Positions 18,037-26,015 of a stretch of DNA of 64,000 nt are shown piece after piece. The DNA is from Helicobacter pylori_CU (GTDB lineage: Bacteria; Campylobacterota; Campylobacteria; Campylobacterales; Helicobacteraceae). Position 1 is the first letter of the stretch. Each line of letters starts with the position of its first letter. The notes below the pieces were generated by a model. The model searched no databases. It worked only from the letters and a program-made list of their open reading frames with translations, and had not been told where the DNA came from. The stretch covers positions 186,001 through 250,000 of the forward strand of contig NC_017733.1 in assembly GCF_000259235.1 (NCBI RefSeq). The letters run 5' to 3'. Made by a program: the position numbers and the translations under genes.

Positions 18037-18053
18037 TTTTTTTTTTTTTTTTT
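18037..18053. repeat. T17 homopolymer beside the GT8 promoter
   Basis: Seventeen T on the plus strand. On the minus strand it ends three bases before a TAAGAT -10-like box (18028-18033) that would serve the GT8 gene, so it fills the spacer and -35 region. It also lies about 70 bases upstream of the hofA start. Length changes could tune transcription of one or both genes. Confidence 0.7.
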
Positions 18054-18123
18054 CAAAACCAAAATGGCGAGTTTGTTTTATGGCATAATATTAAATTTCA
18101 ATAAAAAGGCGTTTGGTAAAAGG

Positions 18124-19476
18124 GTGCTTAATCAAAAAGTTTGGCTAGGGTTTTTAGCTTTGCATGGGGTTTTTCTCAACGCTTTTGAGTATCAAGTGAG
18201 CGCGAGAGTTGGATCGTTTTCGCGCATCGCTTTGAACCAATCAATCATCAATTCCAAAAAAGGGATTTACCCTACAGGGAGTTATGTAACCACTACCGGG
18301 GCCTTACAAATTGATGCTAGTTTGCTCCCTAAAGGGATTGAAAACCACAAACTGGGTTTTGGGGTGGGGGGCGAGATCGGGGCGTTAGCTTATGATTCCA
18401 CGAAGTTTTTGATGGATGAAGCCAACCCTAAGGCAGGGTTTCAGCCAGCGAACTGGTATTACATGGGGCGATGGGAGGGCTATTTGATGCAACACAGCCA
18501 AAATTGGACCAGAGAGCAAAAGGCTCAAAACGCCAGGCCTTATGTGTTATACAATTTGTATTTAGATTATCAGTATAAGGACATTTTTGGGATTAAATTA
18601 GGGCGTTACCCTTCTAAGGCTTTGTTTTTGAGCGGGTTTAATCAAGGGTTTGAGCTTTTTTACCGGTGGAAAAAGTTTAGGATAGAGTGGTTTAGCACCT
18701 TTGGAAGGGCTTTAGCCAATGAGCAATACATTAGGGATTTTTACGCCCCTGTCAATTACAAGCAAAAAACCAACTACGGCATGCACAATTTCAATCTCAT
18801 TTACGAAAATAAATACATTAGAGTTGCGCCTTTTATTTGGTTTTACCCTAAGAATTTTAACGCTCCTGGATTTGAAATCACCCATGACACAAAGTCTTAT
18901 TGGAAATCTCTTTGGCGCATCCAAACGACTTTTTACGCATGGTTCCCCTTTTATAGCGATTATTTGTCTAAAGATTATTACAGAGCCGCTTTAGTGGGTA
19001 AAAAAAGCGCGAGTTTGTTCGTGTTTCAAAGAGTGAATTTCCGATCTTATCGTTTTGGCTGGAGCGTGTATAAGAATTTTGGGAACGGGAGCGTTCAATT
19101 AGGCTGGAATGGCTCGCCAGCAGATCCTTTTTACGACACTAAAGACGACACCCCTTATGAAGACGCTTATTCCAATTTTTACAACGCTAATTCCATAACG
19201 ATTAACGCTTTTGTAGGGAAGAGCATTAAGAATCTTTTGGTGCAATTGTATGGGAAATTGACCTATTCCCCAAGGGCTGATTCGCAAAGCTTAGGGGTTA
19301 CTTTTAAATATGACCTTAAAAAACATATCTATTTCATGCTAATGGTTAATGGCTATCAAATCACGATGCATAAGGGTTATAAGGTAGGGTTTTTTACAAG
19401 CGGTTACAACCCTGATTTCGCTCAAACCATTCAAAACAGAAGCTATTTGATGAGCTCTATGAGTTATCGTTTTTAA
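18124..19476 (+). CDS. hofA: Hof-family outer membrane protein (HofA-like)
   Basis: Predicted beta-barrel outer membrane protein. From a GTG at 18124 the product has a good signal peptide (LNQKVWLGFLALHGVFLNA, then FEYQVSARVGS) and 450 residues. A longer frame to ATG 18064 (470 residues) lacks a ribosome-binding site and gives an odd 20-residue lead, so I prefer the GTG. The body is rich in aromatic residues with many alternating strands and ends SYLMSSMSYRF, the terminal Phe used by barrel assembly. Family named from memory of HP0209. Start uncertain. Confidence 0.85.
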   Translation: MLNQKVWLGFLALHGVFLNAFEYQVSARVGSFSRIALNQSIINSKKGIYPTGSYVTTTGALQIDASLLPKGIENHKLGFGVGGEIGALAYDSTKFLMDEANPKAGFQPANWYYMGRWEGYLMQHSQNWTREQKAQNARPYVLYNLYLDYQYKDIFGIKLGRYPSKALFLSGFNQGFELFYRWKKFRIEWFSTFGRALANEQYIRDFYAPVNYKQKTNYGMHNFNLIYENKYIRVAPFIWFYPKNFNAPGFEITHDTKSYWKSLWRIQTTFYAWFPFYSDYLSKDYYRAALVGKKSASLFVFQRVNFRSYRFGWSVYKNFGNGSVQLGWNGSPADPFYDTKDDTPYEDAYSNFYNANSITINAFVGKSIKNLLVQLYGKLTYSPRADSQSLGVTFKYDLKKHIYFMLMVNGYQITMHKGYKVGFFTSGYNPDFAQTIQNRSYLMSSMSYRF

Positions 19477-19543
19477 GGAATTAAACGTTCTTTCATGTTA
19501 TTTTTTAAGCCATAGTATCCCCCTTTTAAGCGCGCTTTTATTG

Positions 19544-19549
19544 TATAAT
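19544..19549 (+). promoter_or_regulatory. -10 box of the htpG promoter
   Basis: Perfect TATAAT 31 bases before the htpG ATG; AAAGGA at 19565-19570 is the ribosome-binding site. This argues for the MSNQEYTF start rather than the longer upstream reading frame. Confidence 0.65.
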
Positions 19550-19579
19550 CTTAAAAATTTTATTAAAGGAAAAAGTTCA

Positions 19580-21445
19580 ATGTCTAATCAAGAATACACC
19601 TTTCAAACTGAAATCAACCAGCTTTTGGATTTGATGATCCACTCTTTGTATTCTAATAAAGAGATTTTTTTAAGAGAATTGATTTCTAACGCGAGCGACG
19701 CTTTGGACAAGCTGAATTATTTAATGCTGACCGATGAGAAATTAAAAGGGCTGAATACCACGCCTAGCATTCATTTGAGTTTTGATAGCCAGAAAAAGAC
19801 CTTAACGATTAAAGATAATGGTATAGGCATGGATAAAAACGATCTCATTGAGCATCTAGGCACGATCGCCAAATCAGGCACGAAGAGTTTTTTAAGCGCT
19901 TTGAGTGGGGATAAGAAAAAAGATAGCGCACTGATTGGCCAATTTGGCGTGGGCTTTTATTCAGCGTTCATGGTAGCGAGTAAGATTGTCGTTCAAACCA
20001 AAAAAGTAACCAGCGAGCAAGCTTATGCATGGGTGAGCGATGGTAAGGGCAAGTTTGAAATCAGCGAATGCGTTAAAGAGGAGCAAGGCACAGAAATCAC
20101 CCTCTTTTTAAAAGATGAAGATTCTCATTTTGCGAGCCGTTGGGAGATTGATGGCGTTGTTAAAAAGTATTCTGAGCATATCCCTTTCCCTATTTTTTTA
20201 ACTTACACCGATACGAAATTTGAGGGCGAAGGGGATCATAAAAAAGAGGTTAAAGAAGAAAAATGCGAGCAAATCAATCAAGCGAGCACTTTATGGAAAA
20301 TGAATAAGAGCGAGTTGAAAGACAAGGATTACAAAGATTTCTACCAATCGTTTGCACATGACAACAGCGAGCCTTTGAGCTATATCCATAATAAAGTGGA
20401 AGGCTCTTTAGAATACACAACGCTTTTTTACATTCCTAGCAAAGCGCCCTTTGATTTGTTTAGGGTGGATTATAAAAGCGGGGTCAAACTTTATGTTAAA
20501 AGGGTGTTTATCACTGATGATGACAAAGAATTGTTGCCGTCTTATTTGAGGTTTGTTAAAGGCGTGATTGACAGCGAAGATTTGCCCTTGAATGTGAGCC
20601 GTGAAATCTTGCAGCAGAATAAGATTTTAGCCAATATCCGTTCGGCTTCAGTGAAAAAGATTTTAAGCGAGATTGAACGCTTGAGCAAGGATGAAAAAAA
20701 TTACCATAAATTCTATGAGCCTTTCGGGAAAGTGTTAAAAGAAGGCTTGTATGGGGATTTTGAAAACAAAGAAAAACTTTTAGAATTGTTAAGATTCTAT
20801 TCTAAAGACAAAGAAAAATTGATTTCTTTAAAAGAATACAAAGAAAGTTTAAAAGAAAATCAAAAAAGCATTTACTACCTTTTAGGCGAAAATTTAGACT
20901 TACTAAAGGCGTCCCCGCTTTTAGAGAAATACGCTCAAAAAGGCTATGATGTTTTGTTGTTGAGCGATGAAATTGATGCGTTTGTGATGCCAGGCGTGAA
21001 TGAATACGATAAAACGCCCTTTAGAGACGCTAGCCATAGCGAGAGTTTGAAAGAGCTTGGTTTGGAAGAAATCCATGATGAGGTGAAAAATCAGTTTAAA
21101 GATTTAATGAAAGCGTTTGAAGAGAATCTTAAAGATGAGATTAAAGGCGTAGAGCTTTCCAGTCATCTCACTTCAGCGGTGGCTTTAATAGGCGATGAAC
21201 AAAATGCGATGATGGCTAATTTTATGCGTCAAATGGGCCAAAGCGTGCCTGAAAGCAAGAAAACGCTAGAATTAAACCCTAACCATGCGATTTTGCAAAA
21301 ACTCTTAAAATGCGAAGATAAAGAGCAGTTGAGCGCTTTTATCTGGTTGCTTTATGATGGGGCGAAGCTTTTAGAAAAAGGGGCCTTAAAAGACGCTAAA
21401 AGTTTTAATGAGCGCCTAAATAGCGTGCTATTAAAGGCGTTGTAG
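19580..21445 (+). CDS. htpG: Chaperone protein HtpG (Hsp90)
   Basis: Cytoplasmic ATP-dependent Hsp90 chaperone. The 621-residue product starts at the ATG after AAAGGA. The GHKL ATPase domain shows FLRELISNASDALDKL, DNGIGM (near 80) and GQFGVGFYSAFMV (near 115). The middle domain has LPLNVSREILQQN, followed by the C-terminal dimerisation domain. There is no eukaryotic MEEVD tail. Flanked by its own promoter and a hairpin, so probably monocistronic. Confidence 0.97.
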   Translation: MSNQEYTFQTEINQLLDLMIHSLYSNKEIFLRELISNASDALDKLNYLMLTDEKLKGLNTTPSIHLSFDSQKKTLTIKDNGIGMDKNDLIEHLGTIAKSGTKSFLSALSGDKKKDSALIGQFGVGFYSAFMVASKIVVQTKKVTSEQAYAWVSDGKGKFEISECVKEEQGTEITLFLKDEDSHFASRWEIDGVVKKYSEHIPFPIFLTYTDTKFEGEGDHKKEVKEEKCEQINQASTLWKMNKSELKDKDYKDFYQSFAHDNSEPLSYIHNKVEGSLEYTTLFYIPSKAPFDLFRVDYKSGVKLYVKRVFITDDDKELLPSYLRFVKGVIDSEDLPLNVSREILQQNKILANIRSASVKKILSEIERLSKDEKNYHKFYEPFGKVLKEGLYGDFENKEKLLELLRFYSKDKEKLISLKEYKESLKENQKSIYYLLGENLDLLKASPLLEKYAQKGYDVLLLSDEIDAFVMPGVNEYDKTPFRDASHSESLKELGLEEIHDEVKNQFKDLMKAFEENLKDEIKGVELSSHLTSAVALIGDEQNAMMANFMRQMGQSVPESKKTLELNPNHAILQKLLKCEDKEQLSAFIWLLYDGAKLLEKGALKDAKSFNERLNSVLLKAL

Positions 21446-21450
21446 GGGTA

Positions 21451-21468
21451 AAACCCTTTTAAGGGTTT
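21451..21468 (+). terminator. Possible htpG terminator hairpin
   Basis: AAACCCTT..AAGGGTTT beginning 6 bases after the htpG stop: a 7-8 bp stem with a very short loop. The following bases are not a clean U-run, so termination is inferred. Confidence 0.4.
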
Positions 21469-21663
21469 GAATAAAACTGCTTTAAACCCTTAAAATACCA
21501 ATCTAAAAACGGCACTTGGAATGAAGGGTGTGATAAAAGTTTTTTATGGTGATTAAAAAGTGATCATTAAAAAGATTAGTTCGTGGGGTTCGTGTTTTTT
21601 CATTAAAATATTAAAAAGCGTAAAGGTTAGCTAAACGCAGCCTTTAGCTTAACTTCATTGAAA

Positions 21664-22416
21664 CTAAAGCTCTATTTTTAATTCCTTAAGAGCGTCGCAT
21701 GCTTCTCTAACGTTTGATTTGCAGCCTTTTTTAAAGTTTTCTACCGCTTGCTTTTCGTCCTTTGTTGTGCCTTGGGCGTTGTATTGCATAACCCCTAAAT
21801 TATAACACCCCCTACCATCTTTTAATTCGCATGCTTTAGAATAACGAACGATAGCCTCCTTAAAATTCTTTGCCACACCATACATGTATCCTGCATTAAT
21901 ACACCCGGGACTGTCTTTTAAATCGCAAGCTTTTTCATACAAATCAAGAGCCTTTCTTAAATCCTTAGGCGTGCCTACGCCATAATGGTGTAAGCTTCCT
22001 AAGACCGTACACCCTTCAGCATGGTTCAATTCACAAGATTTAGAGTAATATTGTGAGGCTTTTTTGGCGTCTTTAGAAACGCCTTGTCCGTTATAGTATA
22101 AATTTCCTAGTAGGCGACACCCATAACCATCATTTAATTCACAACCTTTAGTGTAAAATTGAATGGCTTTTTTCAAGTCTTTTCCCACTCCTTTCCCTTC
22201 TTCATAAAACGCCCCTAAAAAAACACACCCAAAACCTTCTTTTAACTCACACGCTTTTTCAAAATGCACTTTAGCTTGAGCGAAATCTTGTTTCTTCACG
22301 CTTTCTATACCTAAATTAACAAGTTCCTTAGCGTCTGGCTCTGCCATTAACCCTCTCAAACACAACGCGCCCAAACACAAGACCCCAAAAAGGTTTTTTT
22401 TAACACTCCCTAGCAT
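21664..22416 (-). CDS. hcpA: Sel1-like repeat cysteine-rich protein HcpA
   Basis: Secreted Hcp-family protein; HcpA is known to be released and immunostimulatory. The 250 residues comprise a signal peptide (KKNLFGVLCLGALCLRGLMA) and about six Sel1-like repeats of 36 residues, each with a Cys pair spaced CxxxxxxxC (CELKEGFGC, CELNDGYGC, CELNHAEGC and so on) that forms one disulfide per repeat. Length equals the known 250. The 218-base gap to htpG holds only the hairpin. Confidence 0.93.
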   Translation of the reverse strand: MLGSVKKNLFGVLCLGALCLRGLMAEPDAKELVNLGIESVKKQDFAQAKVHFEKACELKEGFGCVFLGAFYEEGKGVGKDLKKAIQFYTKGCELNDGYGCRLLGNLYYNGQGVSKDAKKASQYYSKSCELNHAEGCTVLGSLHHYGVGTPKDLRKALDLYEKACDLKDSPGCINAGYMYGVAKNFKEAIVRYSKACELKDGRGCYNLGVMQYNAQGTTKDEKQAVENFKKGCKSNVREACDALKELKIEL

Positions 22417-22452
22417 GATATATCTCTTATTAAAAAAATGTAATCCTTTATA

Positions 22453-22458
22453 ATTATA
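22453..22458 (-). promoter_or_regulatory. -10 box of the hcpA promoter
   Basis: TATAAT on the minus strand, 37 bases before the hcpA ATG. The ribosome-binding region (AATAAGAG) is weak. Confidence 0.5.
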
Positions 22459-22516
22459 ATCAAATATTGACGATTAAAGCCTTATTGAATGCCATTTTAT
22501 TGGTGAAATAAAGAAA

Positions 22517-22858
22517 ATGATTGAGAATTGCTTCTCTTTTAAGCGCGTTCCAACGCTTGATCTGGATTGCCATGCGATAGGGGATACTAGTGAGAATAAA
22601 GCTGTATTAAAAGAGTTTGTTTTAAAAAGTTGATTGAGCTACCACTCCTTTAAGAAGTGGCTTGGTAAGACTTTGAAGTAATCTAAAAAACATGGAGAAT
22701 ATTGTCATAGCAAGTTTTGGTTATTTTGTCAAGCATTGTCCCACTCTTATGACAAGGCTGCAACAAATGGGTTGCAAGCGTGCTTAAAGCTTGAGCTGGT
22801 ATCGGCTAAAAAGGCGTTGGCGTTAAAAACAAAAACCCACTTAAAACGATTATTATAA
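22517..22858 (+). pseudogene. Relic reading frame with two internal stops, unknown family
   Basis: In the 446-base gap between hcpA and dapE, one plus-strand frame stays readable from ATG 22517 to TAA 22856-22858. Only two internal stops interrupt it (TGA at 22631, TAA at 22679), where an AT-rich random frame of 114 codons should have more. The segments are MIENCFSFKRVPTLDLD..., SYHSFKKWLGKTLK and KHGEYCHSKFWLF...ACLKLELVSAKKALAL. I recognise no family. It may be the remains of a gene of about 113 codons, or chance. Confidence 0.35.
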
Positions 22859-22862
22859 CCGT

Positions 22863-24044
22863 CTATTTTTCGCTTAAATTCTCCAAAACCCCTAAAAACA
22901 CTTTTTCCAAAAGTTCTAATTCCTTCAAGCTCACCCTTTCATCAATGGCATGGATCCTGTCATTAATGGCGCCAAACTCCACCACTTCTATGCCGTGAGC
23001 GCTAAAAAATCGCGCATCGCTCGTGCCGCCTTTGGTGTTTAAAAGGGGAGTGGTGCGGCATGTTTTTAAAATATTTTCTTGTAAAACGCTGGTAAGCTTT
23101 GAATGGGAAGCCGTGATGAAAGGCGAACTGCTTGACTCTAATTCTAAAGTATAAGGCAAATCTTTCAAAACCTTTTCTAAATATTCTTTCAAACTCTCTT
23201 TGGTGGTTTTTAAAGAATGGCGCGCATTAAAGGTAATTTCTACGCTCCCTGGTGTAACATTATTAGCCCCTAACCCTGCATGCAAGTTGGTGATAACCAA
23301 TTTTGAAGGGTCAAAACACTCATCGCCATTGTCTAAATTAACTCCTGAAATGAGAGGCAAAACCGAAGCGAGCGTATCAATAGGGTTTTGGCATTTTTGC
23401 GGGTAAGCCACATGCCCTTGAACGCCTTTTAAAATGAGTTTGCCATTAATAGAGCCTCTTCGGCCAATTTTGATGCTATCGCCTAGGATTTTTTCGCAAG
23501 TGGGTTCAGCCACAATCGCCATATGGGGCAGTAAATCTTTTTCTTTGAGTTTTTCTAACATGAGCCTAGTGCCAAAAATCCCTGACCCTTCTTCATCGCT
23601 CGTGAGTAAAATAGAAAGCAAAAAAGGGGTTTTAGGGTTAAATTGTAAGCTTGCGCTCAAAAACGCCCCCACGCCCCCTTTCATGTCTTGCGCCCCACGG
23701 CCGTATAAAAACCCCTCTTTAATGATGGGTTTAAAGGGATCGTTTTGCCAATTATCTCCAGGAGGCACGACATCAATATGCCCCGCAAAGCAAAAATGCA
23801 AGGGCTTAACATTTTCTTTTGCATGCTTTTCTTTTATATGCTTTTCTTCTGCATGCTTTCCTTTTGTATGCTCTTTGGGGGGGTTAAAAATGCGGTATAA
23901 AAAAAGGTTTTTCACGCCATTTTCCCCACACTCTAGGGTTTTAAAAGCAGGAAAAAGCGATTTAATGTATTCAAAAATACCGCATTCTTTGGGCGTAATG
24001 GTGGGGTAGCTGATGAGTTTTTGGGTGATTTCTAAAGCGTTCAT
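22863..24044 (-). CDS. dapE: Succinyl-diaminopimelate desuccinylase
   Basis: Zinc metallopeptidase of the M20 family that releases LL-diaminopimelate for lysine and peptidoglycan synthesis. Metal ligands and neighbours are visible in CFAGHIDVVPPGD, GRGAQDMKGG and TSDEEGSG. The C-terminal GGTSDARFF carries substrate-binding residues and INDRIHAIDE ends the second lobe. The 393-residue protein contains a Lys/Glu/His-rich insertion of four 5-residue units just before the first zinc ligand, encoded by a 15-bp tandem repeat. It ends 10 bases after mnmG on the same strand, so the two are probably co-transcribed. Confidence 0.95.
   Translation of the reverse strand: MNALEITQKLISYPTITPKECGIFEYIKSLFPAFKTLECGENGVKNLFLYRIFNPPKEHTKGKHAEEKHIKEKHAKENVKPLHFCFAGHIDVVPPGDNWQNDPFKPIIKEGFLYGRGAQDMKGGVGAFLSASLQFNPKTPFLLSILLTSDEEGSGIFGTRLMLEKLKEKDLLPHMAIVAEPTCEKILGDSIKIGRRGSINGKLILKGVQGHVAYPQKCQNPIDTLASVLPLISGVNLDNGDECFDPSKLVITNLHAGLGANNVTPGSVEITFNARHSLKTTKESLKEYLEKVLKDLPYTLELESSSSPFITASHSKLTSVLQENILKTCRTTPLLNTKGGTSDARFFSAHGIEVVEFGAINDRIHAIDERVSLKELELLEKVFLGVLENLSEK
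23816..23875 (-). repeat. Four 15-bp tandem repeats inside dapE
   Basis: Four imperfect in-frame 15-bp units (plus-strand form CTTTTGCATGCTTTT) at 23816, 23831, 23846 and 23861. They encode KEKHA-type pentapeptides. Unit length is a multiple of three, so copy-number change alters protein length without frameshift. Confidence 0.85.
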
Positions 24045-24054
24045 TAAAAATCCT

Positions 24055-25920
24055 TTAAGAGTTTTTCCGCAAATGGATATACAAATGCAAAACGTCTAAA
24101 TTCGCCGGGGTGATCCCGCTGATTTCTGAAGCTTCAAAAAGGCTTTTGGGGCGGAATTTTTCTAATTTTTCTACCGCTTCTAAGCTAAGGCCTGGAATGC
24201 CTTTAAACACAAAATGTTTAGGGATAGACACTTTGAGCATGCTATCCATTTTAGCGATATTTTCGTGTTGCTTTTCAATATAAATATTATACTTACATTC
24301 AATTTTAATCTGCTCTAAAACCCGATCATTCAAAGGGGCTAAAAAGCTAAAAAAGGAGCGCATTTTTTCTGCATTAAAACTATCGCGTGCCAACAAACTA
24401 ACGCCATCAACCTTGTCATTGATGGGGTTTTCGTCTAATTCACTCAAGCGTTTTAACACCTCTTTACTAGGGGTAAGCACGCATTCTTTAAGGCGTTTCA
24501 AGTTTTCTTGTATTGCTTGTTGGTCTTTTTTCAATTCCTCATAAAAATCCTGTTCCATAAGCCCTAAATTATAGGCATGTTCGCCTAATCTAAAAAGCGT
24601 GTTGTCTTCTCTTAAAAGCAAGCGGTATTCGGCCCGGCTAGTAAACATTCTGTAAGGCTCATTCGTGCCTTTAGTAACCAAATCATCAATCAAAACGCCG
24701 ATATAAGCTTCATTGCGCTTTAAAATAAAGGGGGCTTGATTCTTTAAGGCTAATACCGCATTAATCCCAGCCATAAGCCCTTGAGCCGCCGCTTCTTCAT
24801 AGCCGGTAGTCCCATTGATTTGCCCGGCCAAATAAAGCCCTTTGATTTTTTTGGTTTCTAAAGCGTGGGTCAATTCTGTGGGCTGGATAAAATCATATTC
24901 TATCGCATAGCCATAGCGCGTGATGAGGGCGTTTTCTAAGCCCTTGATAGAGTGAATGACCTTTTCTTGCACATCTAGGGGCAAAGAGGTGCTTAAGCCG
25001 TTGATATAATATTCGCTTTTATGAATGGTTTGAGGCTCTAAAAACAGCTGGTGGCGTTCTTTTTCACTGAAGCGGTTGATTTTATCTTCAATGCTAGGGC
25101 AATACCTTGGGCCTATGCCTTCAATTTGACCGCTAAATAGGGGGGCTCGGTGGAAATTATCCCTAATGATTTGGTGGGTGATAGGGTTAGTGTAAGTGAT
25201 GAAGCAAGAGAGTTGGGTGGGGTTAAAATCTTTGGTTTTATAGCTAAAATAGGGAGGGTTTGCATCCCCAAAATGCTCCTCTAAGCCTTCAAAATCAATG
25301 CTATTGCCCGCCACTCTTGGGCAAGTGCCGGTTTTTAACCTCTCCACCTTAAAGCCAAGCTCCCTTAAATTCAAGGCTAAAGAATTGGAAGCGTTTTCCC
25401 CAAAGCGCCCGTTTTGGTTTTGGTGTTCGCCAATATGCACCACCCCTTTTAAAAAAGTGCCTGTGGTGATGATCACTTTTTTAGCTCTATAAGTGTTATT
25501 AATGTTCGTGGTTACGCCCACTACCTCATCGTTTTCAAGGATTAAACTTTCGGTCATTTCTTGAGAGACGCTCAAATTAGGGGTGTTTAAAACGAGATTT
25601 CTTGCAAAAATGCGGTAAGTATCCATATCAATTTGCGCTCTAGTCCCCCTAACCGCCGGCCCTTTAGAAGCGTTTAACACACGATATTGCAAACCGCTAT
25701 GATCCGTAATAATCCCCATAGCCCCCCCTAAAACATCCACTTCTTTAGTCAAATGCCCTTTACCCAAGCCCCCAATGGCCGGATTACAGCTCGCTAAACC
25801 GATCGTGTCTATGAGCATGGTGATTAAATGCACTCTAGCCCCCATTTTAGCCGCAATCAAGCTCGCTTCAATGCCCGCATGCCCTCCACCAACCACTAAA
25901 ATATCACTTTCTTTTACCAC
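24055..25920 (-). CDS. mnmG: tRNA uridine-5-carboxymethylaminomethyl modification enzyme MnmG (GidA)
   Basis: FAD protein that with MnmE modifies U34 of certain tRNAs. The 621 residues begin with the FAD-binding VVGGGHAGIEASLIAAKMGA. Family motifs CNPAIGGLGKGHL, ASKGPAVRGTRAQID and the conserved GRFGENAS are intact, as is the C-terminal helical domain ending in SEISGITPANLDVLHLYI. It is the first gene of an mnmG-dapE pair. Divergent from the DASS transporter. Confidence 0.96.
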   Translation of the reverse strand: MVKESDILVVGGGHAGIEASLIAAKMGARVHLITMLIDTIGLASCNPAIGGLGKGHLTKEVDVLGGAMGIITDHSGLQYRVLNASKGPAVRGTRAQIDMDTYRIFARNLVLNTPNLSVSQEMTESLILENDEVVGVTTNINNTYRAKKVIITTGTFLKGVVHIGEHQNQNGRFGENASNSLALNLRELGFKVERLKTGTCPRVAGNSIDFEGLEEHFGDANPPYFSYKTKDFNPTQLSCFITYTNPITHQIIRDNFHRAPLFSGQIEGIGPRYCPSIEDKINRFSEKERHQLFLEPQTIHKSEYYINGLSTSLPLDVQEKVIHSIKGLENALITRYGYAIEYDFIQPTELTHALETKKIKGLYLAGQINGTTGYEEAAAQGLMAGINAVLALKNQAPFILKRNEAYIGVLIDDLVTKGTNEPYRMFTSRAEYRLLLREDNTLFRLGEHAYNLGLMEQDFYEELKKDQQAIQENLKRLKECVLTPSKEVLKRLSELDENPINDKVDGVSLLARDSFNAEKMRSFFSFLAPLNDRVLEQIKIECKYNIYIEKQHENIAKMDSMLKVSIPKHFVFKGIPGLSLEAVEKLEKFRPKSLFEASEISGITPANLDVLHLYIHLRKNS

Positions 25921-26015
25921 TCTTTTTCCTGTTTTGATTTTATTTTTCTAAAACCCTAGTTTTAAAAAAGTTTTATTGTAGCATGTAGGTTAGTAATTTT
26001 AAAGGGTAAAACACC

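Noticed and set aside
18064..18123. Upstream ATG extension of hofA
   Set aside because: No ribosome-binding site, and it would put 20 extra residues before a good signal peptide.
23816..23875. Tandem repeat considered as a CRISPR-like array
   Set aside because: Units are contiguous without spacers and in frame within dapE.
23434..24009. 191-codon plus-strand frame opposite dapE
   Set aside because: Shadow frame; its long CFSFICFSSACF stretch is just the complement of the dapE 15-bp repeats.
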